This document shows, piece by piece, positions 23,861 to 31,695 of a DNA stretch of 64,000 bases; position 1 is the stretch's first letter, and each line of letters opens with the position of its first letter. Source of the DNA: Cellulomonas timonensis (lineage in GTDB: Bacteria; Actinomycetota; Actinomycetes; Actinomycetales; Cellulomonadaceae); contig NZ_FCOT01000012.1 in assembly GCF_900046455.1 (NCBI RefSeq), forward strand, positions 916,017 to 980,016, written 5' to 3'. The translations under genes and the position numbers were made by a program. Under the pieces are notes generated by a model. It was not told the origin of the DNA. It saw nothing but the letters and a program-made list of their open reading frames with translations, and did not search any database.

Positions 23861-24315
23861 TGGCCCGCTGGAAGCGCGGCGAGTCGGAGATCGAGGCGCT
23901 CATCTCGTCCGGAGAATTGCAGAGCCTCATCGGCGCCGCAGCCAATGGTGAGCGGCTGATGGAGAAGGCGGGCGTCACGCTGCAGACCGCCCGCTCAGCC
24001 ATCACAACCGACCCGGACTCGGCGTTCGTCCTCGCCTATGACGCATCCCGGCAGGCACTGACGGCACTCCTCGCCCACCAGGGACTCCGCCCGACAACCA
24101 GAGGCGGTCACTACGCCGTCGAACGAGCCGTCAGAGCCCAGTTCGGCCCGGGCTTCCGTCAGTTCGGGGCACTGCGCCGACGGCGCAACGAGTTGGAGTA
24201 CCCCGAACGTCCGGGTGATGACGCCACCACCGATGAGGCGAGTGAGGCCGTCCACAATGCTGACGCGATCCTCAGAGCTGCAGAGGGTTTGCTCAACCAA
24301 CTGGGGTTGTTCTAG
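23860..24315 (+). CDS. HEPN-domain protein (candidate toxin of the MNT pair)
   Basis: 151-aa helical protein with the HEPN signature. Helices around DPDSAFVLAYDASRQALTALLAHQGLRP precede RRRRNELEYP (about 106-115), corresponding to the R-N-x(3)-H/Y active site of HEPN RNases, here with Tyr114 in place of His. Starts at ATG 23860, overlapping the MNT gene stop. In characterised pairs such as HepT/MntA, the MNT protein silences the RNase by adding AMP to the HEPN Tyr. Whether this pair is toxic is unknown; many HTH-MNT/HEPN pairs are uncharacterised. Confidence 0.82.
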   Translation: MARWKRGESEIEALISSGELQSLIGAAANGERLMEKAGVTLQTARSAITTDPDSAFVLAYDASRQALTALLAHQGLRPTTRGGHYAVERAVRAQFGPGFRQFGALRRRRNELEYPERPGDDATTDEASEAVHNADAILRAAEGLLNQLGLF

Positions 24316-24369
24316 CGACCTGTTCACCATCCGCCGACCTGATTCCTGGGCGCTGAGCCCTAGCTGACG

Positions 24370-25188
24370 TCAACGGCCGGCGACCCACTTCTCCCCCGCC
24401 TCGACGGCCACCGTCAGGGTGTTCTGCGCAGGCGCCACCGGGCACGTGGCGAACTGTGTGAGCCCGCACGGCAGGTTGGCCGCCCGGTTGAAGTCGAGGG
24501 TCAGCGTGCCGTCCTCGGCGACGGGGCCGAGAGCCAGGGTGCGGGCGCCCGGGTAGGTGGTGACGCCGCTGGTCGCGTCGCGGAACAGGACGCTAGCGCC
24601 GTGGTTGCCGTCGAAGACGATCAGCGACTGGTCGACGCCGCCCAGCGTGAACGTCACAGTGCCGATCGCCGTGTGGTGGTGCTCCAGGCCGTCCACCACG
24701 GCGCCGGTGGTGACGGTCTGGGCCGCGTCGTAGCGGTCGAGTCGGGCCTGGACCGCCCATGCCGGGTCGGGGGCGAACGTGGGGATGCCGGCGAACTCGG
24801 CGAGCTGCGTGGCCTTCGGGTCGTGCACGCGGACGATGTCGTGGCCGGTGCGGCGGGCGACCTCGAGCAGCAGGTCACCGGCCCGGACAGCGAGCCCGGG
24901 GGCGCCCTCGACGGGGGTCAGCTCGGCGGCGCCGTCCACCGTCGACCCGTCGGGCAGCGTGACGCCGTCCGACGCGGCGGCCTCGATGCGGACCGTGCCG
25001 TCGACGCTGGACCAGCGGCCGGGAACACCATCCAGGGTGGCGCTGTCGGAGGTGAGCCAGTGCAGGGCGGTGATGGCGACCCAGCCGTGCGGGGCGCGGA
25101 AGTACTCCTCGCGGGCGGCGTGCCAGGCCTCCCACTCGGCGGCGAAGGCCGCGCGGTCGAGGTCGGTGGAGATGTCGGTGGTGGTCAT
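24370..25188 (-). CDS. DUF1684 protein
   Basis: 272-aa cytosolic protein of the DUF1684 family. Recognisable segments are EWEAWHAAREEYFRAPHGWVAITALHWL at the N-terminus and GARTLALGPVAEDGTLTLDFNRAANLPCGLTQFATCPVAPAQNTL near the end. Function unknown, but family members often sit beside flavin monooxygenases. Here it is the third gene of a SAM-I-controlled unit with two LLM-type monooxygenases (gap 46 nt), which points to use of organosulfur or related compounds as sulfur source. Start ATG 25188. Confidence 0.85.
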   Translation of the reverse strand: MTTTDISTDLDRAAFAAEWEAWHAAREEYFRAPHGWVAITALHWLTSDSATLDGVPGRWSSVDGTVRIEAAASDGVTLPDGSTVDGAAELTPVEGAPGLAVRAGDLLLEVARRTGHDIVRVHDPKATQLAEFAGIPTFAPDPAWAVQARLDRYDAAQTVTTGAVVDGLEHHHTAIGTVTFTLGGVDQSLIVFDGNHGASVLFRDATSGVTTYPGARTLALGPVAEDGTLTLDFNRAANLPCGLTQFATCPVAPAQNTLTVAVEAGEKWVAGR

Positions 25189-25234
25189 GTCGGGCCTCTC
25201 TGTTGTGATGCTCGGGCGGTGGCTGGGATAGCGG

Positions 25235-26626
25235 TCAGGCGGTCAGCGCCTCGTCGGGCGCGTCCACGTCGTCGAGGGTGCTGCCGAAGCGGTCGGCGGC
25301 GGGCAGGCCCAGGTGCTCGCGGAGCGTGGTCCCCGTGTACTCGGTGCGGAATGAGCCGCGCTCTTGCAGCAGCGGCACCACGCGGTCCACGAACTCGTCG
25401 AGGCCGTGCGGCGTCAGGTGCGGGACGAGGATGAAGCCGTCGGACGCGTCGGACTGCACGTACCTGTCGATCTCGTCCGCGACGTGCTGCGGGGTGCCGA
25501 CGAAGGACTGCCGCCCGACGACCTCGATGACCAGCTCGCGGATGCTCAGGCCCTTCTCCTCGGAGAGCGCGCGCCACGTCGCGGCGATGGCCAGGGGGTC
25601 CTTGAAGAAGGACGCCCGACCCTGGGTGATCGACGGCGCCTCGACGAGCGGGTCAATCTCCGGCAGCGGGCCGTCGACGTCGTACTCGGACAGGTCGCGG
25701 TTCCACAGCTGCTCGACGAACGCGCGGGCCACCGCCGGGCGCACCTGCTGGTGCTGGATCTCCCGGAGCCGCTCCTCGGCCTCGGCGGGGGTGTCGCCGA
25801 GCACGAACGAGGCGCCGGGCAGGATCTTGAGGTCCTCCGGGCTGCGGCCGTAACGCGCCAGGCGGCCCTTCACGTCGGCGTAGAACGCCTGGCCGTCCTC
25901 AAGGCTGCCGTGGCGGGAGAACACCGCGTCCGCGACCTGGGCGGCGAGCTCGCGGCCCGCGTCGGAGTCCCCGGCCTGGAGGATCACCGGGTGGCCCTGC
26001 GGGCTGCGCGGCAGCGTGGGGCGCGCCTCGATGTCCACGAGGCGGCCGCCGGTCCGGACCAGGCCGATCGACCGGTCACGCGCGTAGACGCCTGCGGCGG
26101 CATCGGCGGCGATCGCGTCGGGCGCCCAGGCGTCCCACAGCGCGCGCGCCGCCTCGACGACCTCGCGCGCCCGCTCGTAGCGGTCGGCGTGGTCGAGGTA
26201 GCCGCCGCGTCGGAAGTTCGCGCCATGGAACGCGTCCGACGACGTCACCACGTTCCACGCCGCACGGCCCGCGGACAGGTGGTCGAGGGTCGCGAACTGG
26301 CGGGCCAGCTCATACGGCTCGTTGAACGTGGCGTTGATGGTCCCCGCGAGGCCCAGGTGCGTGGTGACGCCGGCCAGCGCCGCGAGCACCGTGTACGTGT
26401 CGGGGCGGCCCACCACGTCGTGGTCCACGAGCTGCCCGCGCTGCTCGCGCAGCCGCAGACCCTCGGCGAGGAACAGGAAGTCGAGTTTGCCGCGCTCGGC
26501 CGTCCGGGCCAGGTGCTCGAAGGACGCGAACGCGGTCTGGGTCTCGGGGCGGTGGGACGGGTCCGTCCACACGGTGTGGTGGTTGACGCCGGGGAAGTGC
26601 GCGGCGAGGTGGATCTGCTTGGGCAT
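25235..26626 (-). CDS. NtaA/SnaA/DszA-family FMN-dependent monooxygenase
   Basis: 463-aa luciferase-fold monooxygenase that uses reduced FMN and O2. It has IHLAAHFPGVNHHTVW at the N-terminus, SAGRAAWNVVTSSDAFHGANFRRGGYLDHADRYERA (about 135-170) and GHPVILQAGDSDAGRELAA, all characteristic of the NtaA/SnaA/DszA (SoxA) group, which attacks C-S or C-N bonds in sulfones, sulfonates and amino-carboxylates. Start ATG 26626. Middle gene of the SAM-I-regulated unit. No dedicated flavin reductase is adjacent. The regulation favours an organosulfur substrate. Confidence 0.9.
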   Translation of the reverse strand: MPKQIHLAAHFPGVNHHTVWTDPSHRPETQTAFASFEHLARTAERGKLDFLFLAEGLRLREQRGQLVDHDVVGRPDTYTVLAALAGVTTHLGLAGTINATFNEPYELARQFATLDHLSAGRAAWNVVTSSDAFHGANFRRGGYLDHADRYERAREVVEAARALWDAWAPDAIAADAAAGVYARDRSIGLVRTGGRLVDIEARPTLPRSPQGHPVILQAGDSDAGRELAAQVADAVFSRHGSLEDGQAFYADVKGRLARYGRSPEDLKILPGASFVLGDTPAEAEERLREIQHQQVRPAVARAFVEQLWNRDLSEYDVDGPLPEIDPLVEAPSITQGRASFFKDPLAIAATWRALSEEKGLSIRELVIEVVGRQSFVGTPQHVADEIDRYVQSDASDGFILVPHLTPHGLDEFVDRVVPLLQERGSFRTEYTGTTLREHLGLPAADRFGSTLDDVDAPDEALTA

Positions 26627-26658
26627 CGGAAGTCCTTCGGGTCGAGGGTGGGCGGTGC

Positions 26659-27840
26659 TCAGCGGGCCAGGGTGTAGCGGCTCAGGGGCCGGTCCAGGCC
26701 GAACGCGTCACGCAACGTGCGCGGCGCCTCCGGGCCGGCCTTCGCGGGCAGGTCGGCGAGCCGGCCCTGCTCGCGCAGCCGGGGCGACACCTCCTCCGCG
26801 AGCACCGCGAGGTCGCCCGCGTGGGCGAGCGGCTGCAGCACGAGCCCGTCGACGCCGGTGAGGTCCACGACATCCGCGAGCGCGTCAGCGGCCCGCTCCG
26901 CCCCCGCGACCACGTGCACGCCACTGGGCTCATACGGCCGCCCGGCCAGGCGGTCGAGCTCGGCGAGCCGCTCGCGCGCGGCGGCCTCGTCACGTCCGAG
27001 CAGCGTCTCGACGTCGAGCAGCACCTTGACCGAGCGGGCGGGCCGGCCCGAGCCCGCGACGGCCGCGCGCACCCTCGCGGCCAGGGCGCTGGCCTCCTTG
27101 ACGTCCCGGGCCGCGATGCGGATCACGTCGGCGCCGGCCACGGCGACGCCCAGCGCGTAGGGCACGTCACCGCGCACCACGACGAGCGGCTGCCCCTGCG
27201 GCGAGCGCGGCGTGATCGAGGCGCCGGCCACCGAGAAGGTCGTGCCGGTGAACGCCACGTCGTGGACGCGGTCACGGTCGATGTACCTGTCCGTCGCCGC
27301 GTCGAGCACGATCGCGTCGTCCTCCCACGAATCCCACAACCGGCGGACCACCTCGATGACGTCGGCCGCCTCGCGCCACTGGGCCGCGGAGCCGACAGCC
27401 GACCGGCCGTGGAACTGCGCAGCCTGCACGTCCCCGGCGCCCGTGCCCGCAGGCGCCGCGACGTCCACCTGCCACCCCGCGCGGCCCTGGCTCACCAGGT
27501 CGACGGTGGCCACCGCCTTGGCCACGTGGAACGGCTCCGCATAGGTCACCGGCACCACGGGCACGATGCCGATGCGCGAGGTCAGCGGGCCGAGCAGCGC
27601 CGCGACACCCGTCGCGTCCAGCCGGGCCTGCACGGTGTCCGCAGCCGCGCTAGGCGGCGCCACCGAGTCCGCGAGGACCACGAACGCGGCGCCGGCGCGC
27701 TCCGACCTGCGGACCAGCTCAGCCCAGTGGGCCGCGGTCAGGAGGCCCGCGGCGTCGGCGTCGGGCAGCCGCCAGGCGGCGGGATGGCGGCCGGCGCCGC
27801 CGAGCTCGACGGCGAGGTGGAACGGACGTGACTCGGACAT
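26659..27840 (-). CDS. LLM-class flavin-dependent monooxygenase
   Basis: 393-aa luciferase-like protein. FHLAVELGGAGRHPAAWRL, IGIVPVVPVTYAEPFHVAKAVATVDLVSQGRAGWQVDV, and PRSPQGQPLVVVRGD give the TIM-barrel landmarks, and the later VKVLLDVETLLGRDEAAARERL is shared with the half-size paralogue at 20215-20805. Start ATG 27840, with AAGGGGTA upstream. First structural gene of a unit with the NtaA-type monooxygenase and DUF1684, controlled by a SAM-I riboswitch and a Cys-rich leader peptide about 250-400 nt upstream. Probably part of organosulfur utilisation. Confidence 0.87.
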   Translation of the reverse strand: MSESRPFHLAVELGGAGRHPAAWRLPDADAAGLLTAAHWAELVRRSERAGAAFVVLADSVAPPSAAADTVQARLDATGVAALLGPLTSRIGIVPVVPVTYAEPFHVAKAVATVDLVSQGRAGWQVDVAAPAGTGAGDVQAAQFHGRSAVGSAAQWREAADVIEVVRRLWDSWEDDAIVLDAATDRYIDRDRVHDVAFTGTTFSVAGASITPRSPQGQPLVVVRGDVPYALGVAVAGADVIRIAARDVKEASALAARVRAAVAGSGRPARSVKVLLDVETLLGRDEAAARERLAELDRLAGRPYEPSGVHVVAGAERAADALADVVDLTGVDGLVLQPLAHAGDLAVLAEEVSPRLREQGRLADLPAKAGPEAPRTLRDAFGLDRPLSRYTLAR

Positions 27841-28092
27841 GGGTACCCCTTGCTGACGGGTGCGCCGACGGAGCAGGCGCGGATGGAGGGTGCGGGATCG
27901 TGCATCGGGCGACGCCCTGGACACGGGCCCCGCCAAGCCGGTCGACGCGGTCCGAACGGGCCACGGCGGACGGAGGGCTGTGGGCGACGTGCCCCCGGAA
28001 CGGGCCGGTCGCAGGTGCGCGCGTGACGCGCGGTGGGCTGACGGCGGGGTCAGCGGAGAGTCATGTGCCCGCGCGCGGCGGACGGCCTGGCG

Positions 28093-28140
28093 TCAGGCTG
28101 GACAACAACGACAGCGGTGAACGCTGCTCGGGTTGCGCAC
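28093..28140 (-). CDS. Cys-rich leader peptide MRNPSSVHRCRCCPA
   Basis: 15-codon ORF starting at GTG 28140 with SD GGAGG (bases 28151-28147 on minus) at ideal 6-nt spacing and ending at TGA 28093-28095. Three of its last six codons are TGT (Cys). The SD overlaps by two bases the closing P1 strand of the SAM-I riboswitch just upstream, so SAM would control its translation. Cys-rich short ORFs upstream of sulfur genes act as cysteine-responsive attenuators in mycobacteria, so the same role is inferred here. The 252 nt between it and the monooxygenase gene hold GC hairpins but no single clear terminator. Confidence 0.65.
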   Translation of the reverse strand: MRNPSSVHRCRCCPA

Positions 28141-28149
28141 GGTGGACCT

Positions 28150-28245
28150 CCATCGGTCCTGGCGGGAGCACCCTCGCCTACCGCGGGATGCGGACGGGGG
28201 TTGCTGCGACGTCGGCGAGCCAGGTCTCTCAGTCGCTCTGGATGG
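28150..28245 (-). promoter_or_regulatory. SAM-I (S-box) riboswitch upstream of the monooxygenase operon
   Basis: Read on minus from 28245 to 28150: P1 CCATC paired with GATGG, CAGAGCGACTGAGAGACCTGG, GACGUCGCAGCAACC, and the P4 segment GGTGCTCCCGCCAGG. It is nearly collinear with the SAM-I element at 18206-18303. TACCGT (28254-28259 on minus) is a candidate -10. The first ORF downstream is a Cys-rich leader peptide, not the enzyme gene. The riboswitch and leader fill most of the 526-nt gap between the divergent oxidoreductase genes (27841-28366). Confidence 0.88.
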
Positions 28246-28366
28246 GCACGCACACGGTACGGACGGGACATACCTCCAGGGAAGGGCGCATCCGGGATAC
28301 GAGACACCCGCAGGAACAGGCGGCGGTCCCGGGCCGTTCCCCCTGCACAACCACCAGGAGGCGGCA

Positions 28367-29446
28367 ATGGCCATCGAGCTCGGCATCGACACGTTCGGGG
28401 ACGTCACGCAGGGGCCCGACGGCACACTGCTCAGCCAGGCGCAGGTGCTGCGCAACGTCGTGGAGCAGGGCGTGCTCGCGGAGCAGTCCGGGCTGGACGC
28501 CATCGGCGTGGGCGAGCACCACCGCGACGACTTCGCGATCTCCGCGCCCGAGGTGGTGCTCGCCGCCATCGCCGGGCGCACCGAGCGCATCCTGCTCGGC
28601 TCGGCGGTCACCGTGCTGTCCTCCGACGACCCGGTGCGGGTCTTCGAGCGCTTCTCCACCCTCGACGCGGTGTCCCGCGGACGCGCCGAGGTGACGGTGG
28701 GCCGAGGCTCCTTCACGGAGTCGTTCCCCCTGTTCGGGCTGGACCTGTCGCAGTACGAGGAGCTGTTCGAGGAGAAGCTCGACCTGTTCACGCGCCTGCT
28801 GGACGGCGGCCCCGTCACCTGGTCCGGGAACACCCGCTCGGCGCTCACCGACCAGCACGTCTACCCGCCCATCGAGCACGGGCGGCGGCTGCGCACCTGG
28901 GTGGGCGTGGGCGGCAGCCCCGAGTCCGTGATCCGCGCGGCCCGCCACGGGCTGCCGCTCATGCTGGCGATCATCGGCGGCGAGCCCGTCCGGTTCCGGC
29001 CCTTCGTGGAGCTGTACCACCGGGCCCTCGCGCAGCTCGGCACCGGGCCCGGCCTGATGGGCCAGCACTCGCCGGGGCACATCGCCGACACCGACGACGA
29101 GGCCCTCGAGCAGCTCTGGCCGCACTACCGCGTCTACGTGGGCCGCATCGGACGCGAGCGCGGCTGGCCGCCGCCCACCCGAGAGGCGTTCGAGGCCGCC
29201 GCCGGCCCCGACGGCGCCCTCTACGCCGGCTCCCCCACCACCGTCGCCGCGAAGATCGTCCGCTCAGCGCAGACCCTCGGGCTCGACCGGTTCGACCTCA
29301 AGGTCTCCCAGGGCGCCCTGCCGCATGAGCACACGATGCGCGCGATCGAGTTGTACGGCACCGTCGTCGCGCCGCTGGTCCGCGGGGCCCTCGCCGCCGA
29401 TTCCACCGCCCCCACGCCAGAGCGATCGGACGAGGCTCGGGGGTGA
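28367..29446 (+). CDS. LLM-class flavin-dependent oxidoreductase
   Basis: 359-aa luciferase-like protein of the group with LGIDTFGDVTQGPDG at the start and GLDAIGVGEHHRDDFAISAPEVVLAAIAGRTERILLGSAVTVLSSDDPVRVFERFSTLDAVSRGRAEVTVGRG in the barrel. Such proteins use FMN or F420; this subgroup is often annotated as an alkanal monooxygenase-like or N5,N10-methylene-H4MPT-like oxidoreductase. Start ATG 28367 with AGGAGG. Divergent from the SAM-I-controlled operon, so it is outside that riboswitch's reach. Substrate unknown. Confidence 0.85.
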   Translation: MAIELGIDTFGDVTQGPDGTLLSQAQVLRNVVEQGVLAEQSGLDAIGVGEHHRDDFAISAPEVVLAAIAGRTERILLGSAVTVLSSDDPVRVFERFSTLDAVSRGRAEVTVGRGSFTESFPLFGLDLSQYEELFEEKLDLFTRLLDGGPVTWSGNTRSALTDQHVYPPIEHGRRLRTWVGVGGSPESVIRAARHGLPLMLAIIGGEPVRFRPFVELYHRALAQLGTGPGLMGQHSPGHIADTDDEALEQLWPHYRVYVGRIGRERGWPPPTREAFEAAAGPDGALYAGSPTTVAAKIVRSAQTLGLDRFDLKVSQGALPHEHTMRAIELYGTVVAPLVRGALAADSTAPTPERSDEARG

Positions 29447-29454
29447 GGCGGCGA

Positions 29455-29501
29455 GGACGGCCTCCGCGCGCAGCAGGTGCTCTGCTCGCCGGAGGCCGTC
29501 C
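29455..29501. terminator. Bidirectional hairpin between the LLM gene and the GH1 gene
   Basis: Perfect 12-bp stem (29455-29466 with 29490-29501) around a 23-nt loop, in the 87-nt gap between two convergent genes. Serves both strands by symmetry. Confidence 0.65.
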
Positions 29502-29533
29502 GCCAGGGCTGTGACGCCCCACGCGTGGGACGT

Positions 29534-30781
29534 CTAGGCGAGGGCGGCCCGCACCTGGTCTTGGAACACCGCATAGGCGGGGTTCGGACGACGCTCGAGC
29601 ACGTTGTCGGGTCCGCGCACGAGGTCGACGAGTCCGAACCGCATCATGTAGTCGTCCGCGGGCCCGACACCATCCCGGTACGACCAGTCCACGAGGTCCA
29701 GCATCGGGAACCAGAACGCGGCGACGAGCGGAACCCCGGCAGCCCTCAGCTCGGCGACTGCCCGGAACAGCTCTTCAACCCAGAGGACCTTCTCGTCGTC
29801 ATCCGGGGTGGCCCGCGCCGTCTCCGTCACAGCGACCGGCAGTCCATAGCGCTTCGCGTACGCGCCGACGAGATCGACGAGGCCTGCTGCCCCCGCCTCC
29901 ACCGGGATCTCCTGGTCTGTGGCGGGATCGAAGCGCATCGTCGTGAACGCCGGGTAGTAGTTGACGCCGAGCACGTGCGGAAGGACCGGGTCGCTCTGGA
30001 ACCACGCGAGGTCCTCCGTTGTGGCGGAGTTGCTCAGCAGGTACTCCCGCAGGGGATGGACGGCGCCGACCCGCCCCGTGATCAGGTCCATCGCCAGGAA
30101 GCGCCACTCGTCGAGCTCCGCGTGGGACAGCCCGGGGAAGTGCTCTCCCGCCCACAGGAACCCCGCGTCGACGTGGACGATCGTCGCGTCCGGGTCCACC
30201 TCGAGGATGGCGCGGTGCGCGAGCACGATGCCCTTCGCCAGCGGCAGCAGCACCCGCACAAAGCCCGAGTGCCCCTCGAGGTACGGGGGCCAGCGACGGT
30301 CACGCCCGCACCAGATCGCGTTGACGAGGGGCTCGTTGAGCGGGGTGTAGTCGGTGAAGACCCCCCGGTACCGCTCGGCGACCGCACGGGCGTACGCCGC
30401 GACCTTCGTGGGGTAATCGGGGTTGAGGAAGCCGTTCTCCAGCCACAGCGGCGTGCCGTAATGCATGAGGTCCACGACGCAGCGCAGCCCCAACTCCTGC
30501 ATCCGCGCGGCGACCTGGTCGACCCAGCCGAAGTCGTAGACCCCTTCGTCCTTCTCGACGAGGTACCAGGGGATGCCCCATCGGATGAGGGTGGCGCCCG
30601 AGGCGGCCGCGAGGTCGAGGTCCTCGCGCCAGAGGTGGTAGTGCTGCGTCAGCTCGTACTCGTCCAGCTTGCGCTGTCCCACCCGCTCCTGGGGGATGAA
30701 GGTGTCCTCGATGCCGACGCCCAGGTGCAGGGCGCCGTCTTCGAACCAGCGCCCGGTGGTGGACGCGTCGGTGGTCTGCAT
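29534..30781 (-). CDS. Family 1-like glycoside hydrolase (beta-glycosidase)
   Basis: 415-aa clan GH-A (beta/alpha)8 enzyme that should hydrolyse a beta-glycoside with retention. The acid/base Glu is in YTPLNEP (Glu150) and the nucleophile in VAVTETA (Glu320); VNYYPAFT and RWGIPWYLVEKDEGVYDF are further GH1-like landmarks. No signal peptide, so it acts on imported oligosaccharide. I chose ATG 30781; GTG 30793 overlaps the permease stop and would add four residues. Last gene of an uptake operon (binding protein, two permeases, GH1) governed by a LacI-type operator. Confidence 0.87.
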   Translation of the reverse strand: MQTTDASTTGRWFEDGALHLGVGIEDTFIPQERVGQRKLDEYELTQHYHLWREDLDLAAASGATLIRWGIPWYLVEKDEGVYDFGWVDQVAARMQELGLRCVVDLMHYGTPLWLENGFLNPDYPTKVAAYARAVAERYRGVFTDYTPLNEPLVNAIWCGRDRRWPPYLEGHSGFVRVLLPLAKGIVLAHRAILEVDPDATIVHVDAGFLWAGEHFPGLSHAELDEWRFLAMDLITGRVGAVHPLREYLLSNSATTEDLAWFQSDPVLPHVLGVNYYPAFTTMRFDPATDQEIPVEAGAAGLVDLVGAYAKRYGLPVAVTETARATPDDDEKVLWVEELFRAVAELRAAGVPLVAAFWFPMLDLVDWSYRDGVGPADDYMMRFGLVDLVRGPDNVLERRPNPAYAVFQDQVRAALA

Positions 30782-30789
30782 GTGGTGCC

Positions 30790-31695
30790 TCACTTCATGC
30801 CGGTCGTCGCGATGCCTGCGACGAAGCTGCGTTGGATCAGGAGGAAGAAGACGACGACGGGCAGCAGGGCGAGCACCGAACCAGCCATCAGCAGGCCGTA
30901 CTCGACCACGTGCTGTCCCATGAACATGGCCAGGCCCGCGGGCAGCGTGGCGCTCTCAAGCCCGCTCGACATGACAAGCGGCCAGAGCAAGTCGTTCCAG
31001 TTGTACTGGAAGTGGAATAGTCCGAGTGTGAGCATCGCGGGCTTGGCCAGCGGCGCCATGATCCGGGCGAAAATCCGCATCTCCGAGGCGCCATCGATTC
31101 GGGCTGCCTCCTCGAGGTCCCTGGGCAGCGACAAGAAGTACTGGCGCATGAAGAAGATGCCGAATGCGTTGGTCATTCTGGGGATGATCATGCCGGGCAG
31201 AGTGCTTGCCAGCCCCATGGCGCCGAGGACGTCGTACAACGGGATCAGCGTGACCTGGAAGGGAACCATCAGGAACGCCAGGATCAGCACGAACACGACG
31301 TTGCGGCCACGGAACTCGAAGCGCGCGAGGGCGTAACCGGCCATCGTGTCGAGCAACAGCGAGACGACCGTCACGGTCCCGGCGAAGACGATCGTGTTGC
31401 CGTAGAGCTTGGCGAACGGGATCGCGTCCCAGATGTCGACGAAGTGGTCGATTGTGAGCGAGCTGGGGAAGACCGTCGGCGGGAAGGCCACGATCTCGCT
31501 CTCCGGCGTGAAGGCCGCGATCAGCATCCACACCATGGGGAAGATCACCAGCAGGCCGACGAAGGCCCCGCCGATGCCGAGCAACCAACGCCAGACTCGC
31601 TCGAGGCGGCGCGCGCGGAGGGCCTGTGGGGTCGACGGAACGAGCTGCGGCGACCTGGTCGTCCCCGTCTCGACGATCTCGGTACGGACGGACAT
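30790..31695 (-). CDS. Carbohydrate ABC transporter permease (MalG type)
   Basis: 301-aa inner-membrane permease with about six helices and the EAA loop (LPRDLEEAARIDGASEMRIFARIMAPLAKPAMLTL) that docks the ATPase. The N-terminus is polar, followed by a helix at about 37-57. TGATG overlap with the upstream MalF-type permease. No ATPase gene is in this operon. Such importers in actinobacteria commonly share a single MsiK-type ATPase encoded elsewhere (established for Streptomyces). Confidence 0.93.
   Translation of the reverse strand: MSVRTEIVETGTTRSPQLVPSTPQALRARRLERVWRWLLGIGGAFVGLLVIFPMVWMLIAAFTPESEIVAFPPTVFPSSLTIDHFVDIWDAIPFAKLYGNTIVFAGTVTVVSLLLDTMAGYALARFEFRGRNVVFVLILAFLMVPFQVTLIPLYDVLGAMGLASTLPGMIIPRMTNAFGIFFMRQYFLSLPRDLEEAARIDGASEMRIFARIMAPLAKPAMLTLGLFHFQYNWNDLLWPLVMSSGLESATLPAGLAMFMGQHVVEYGLLMAGSVLALLPVVVFFLLIQRSFVAGIATTGMK

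Noticed and set aside
28246-28366. A riboswitch for the plus-strand LLM gene at 28367
   Set aside because: The SAM-I motif in this gap reads only on the minus strand; the plus strand lacks the core sequence.
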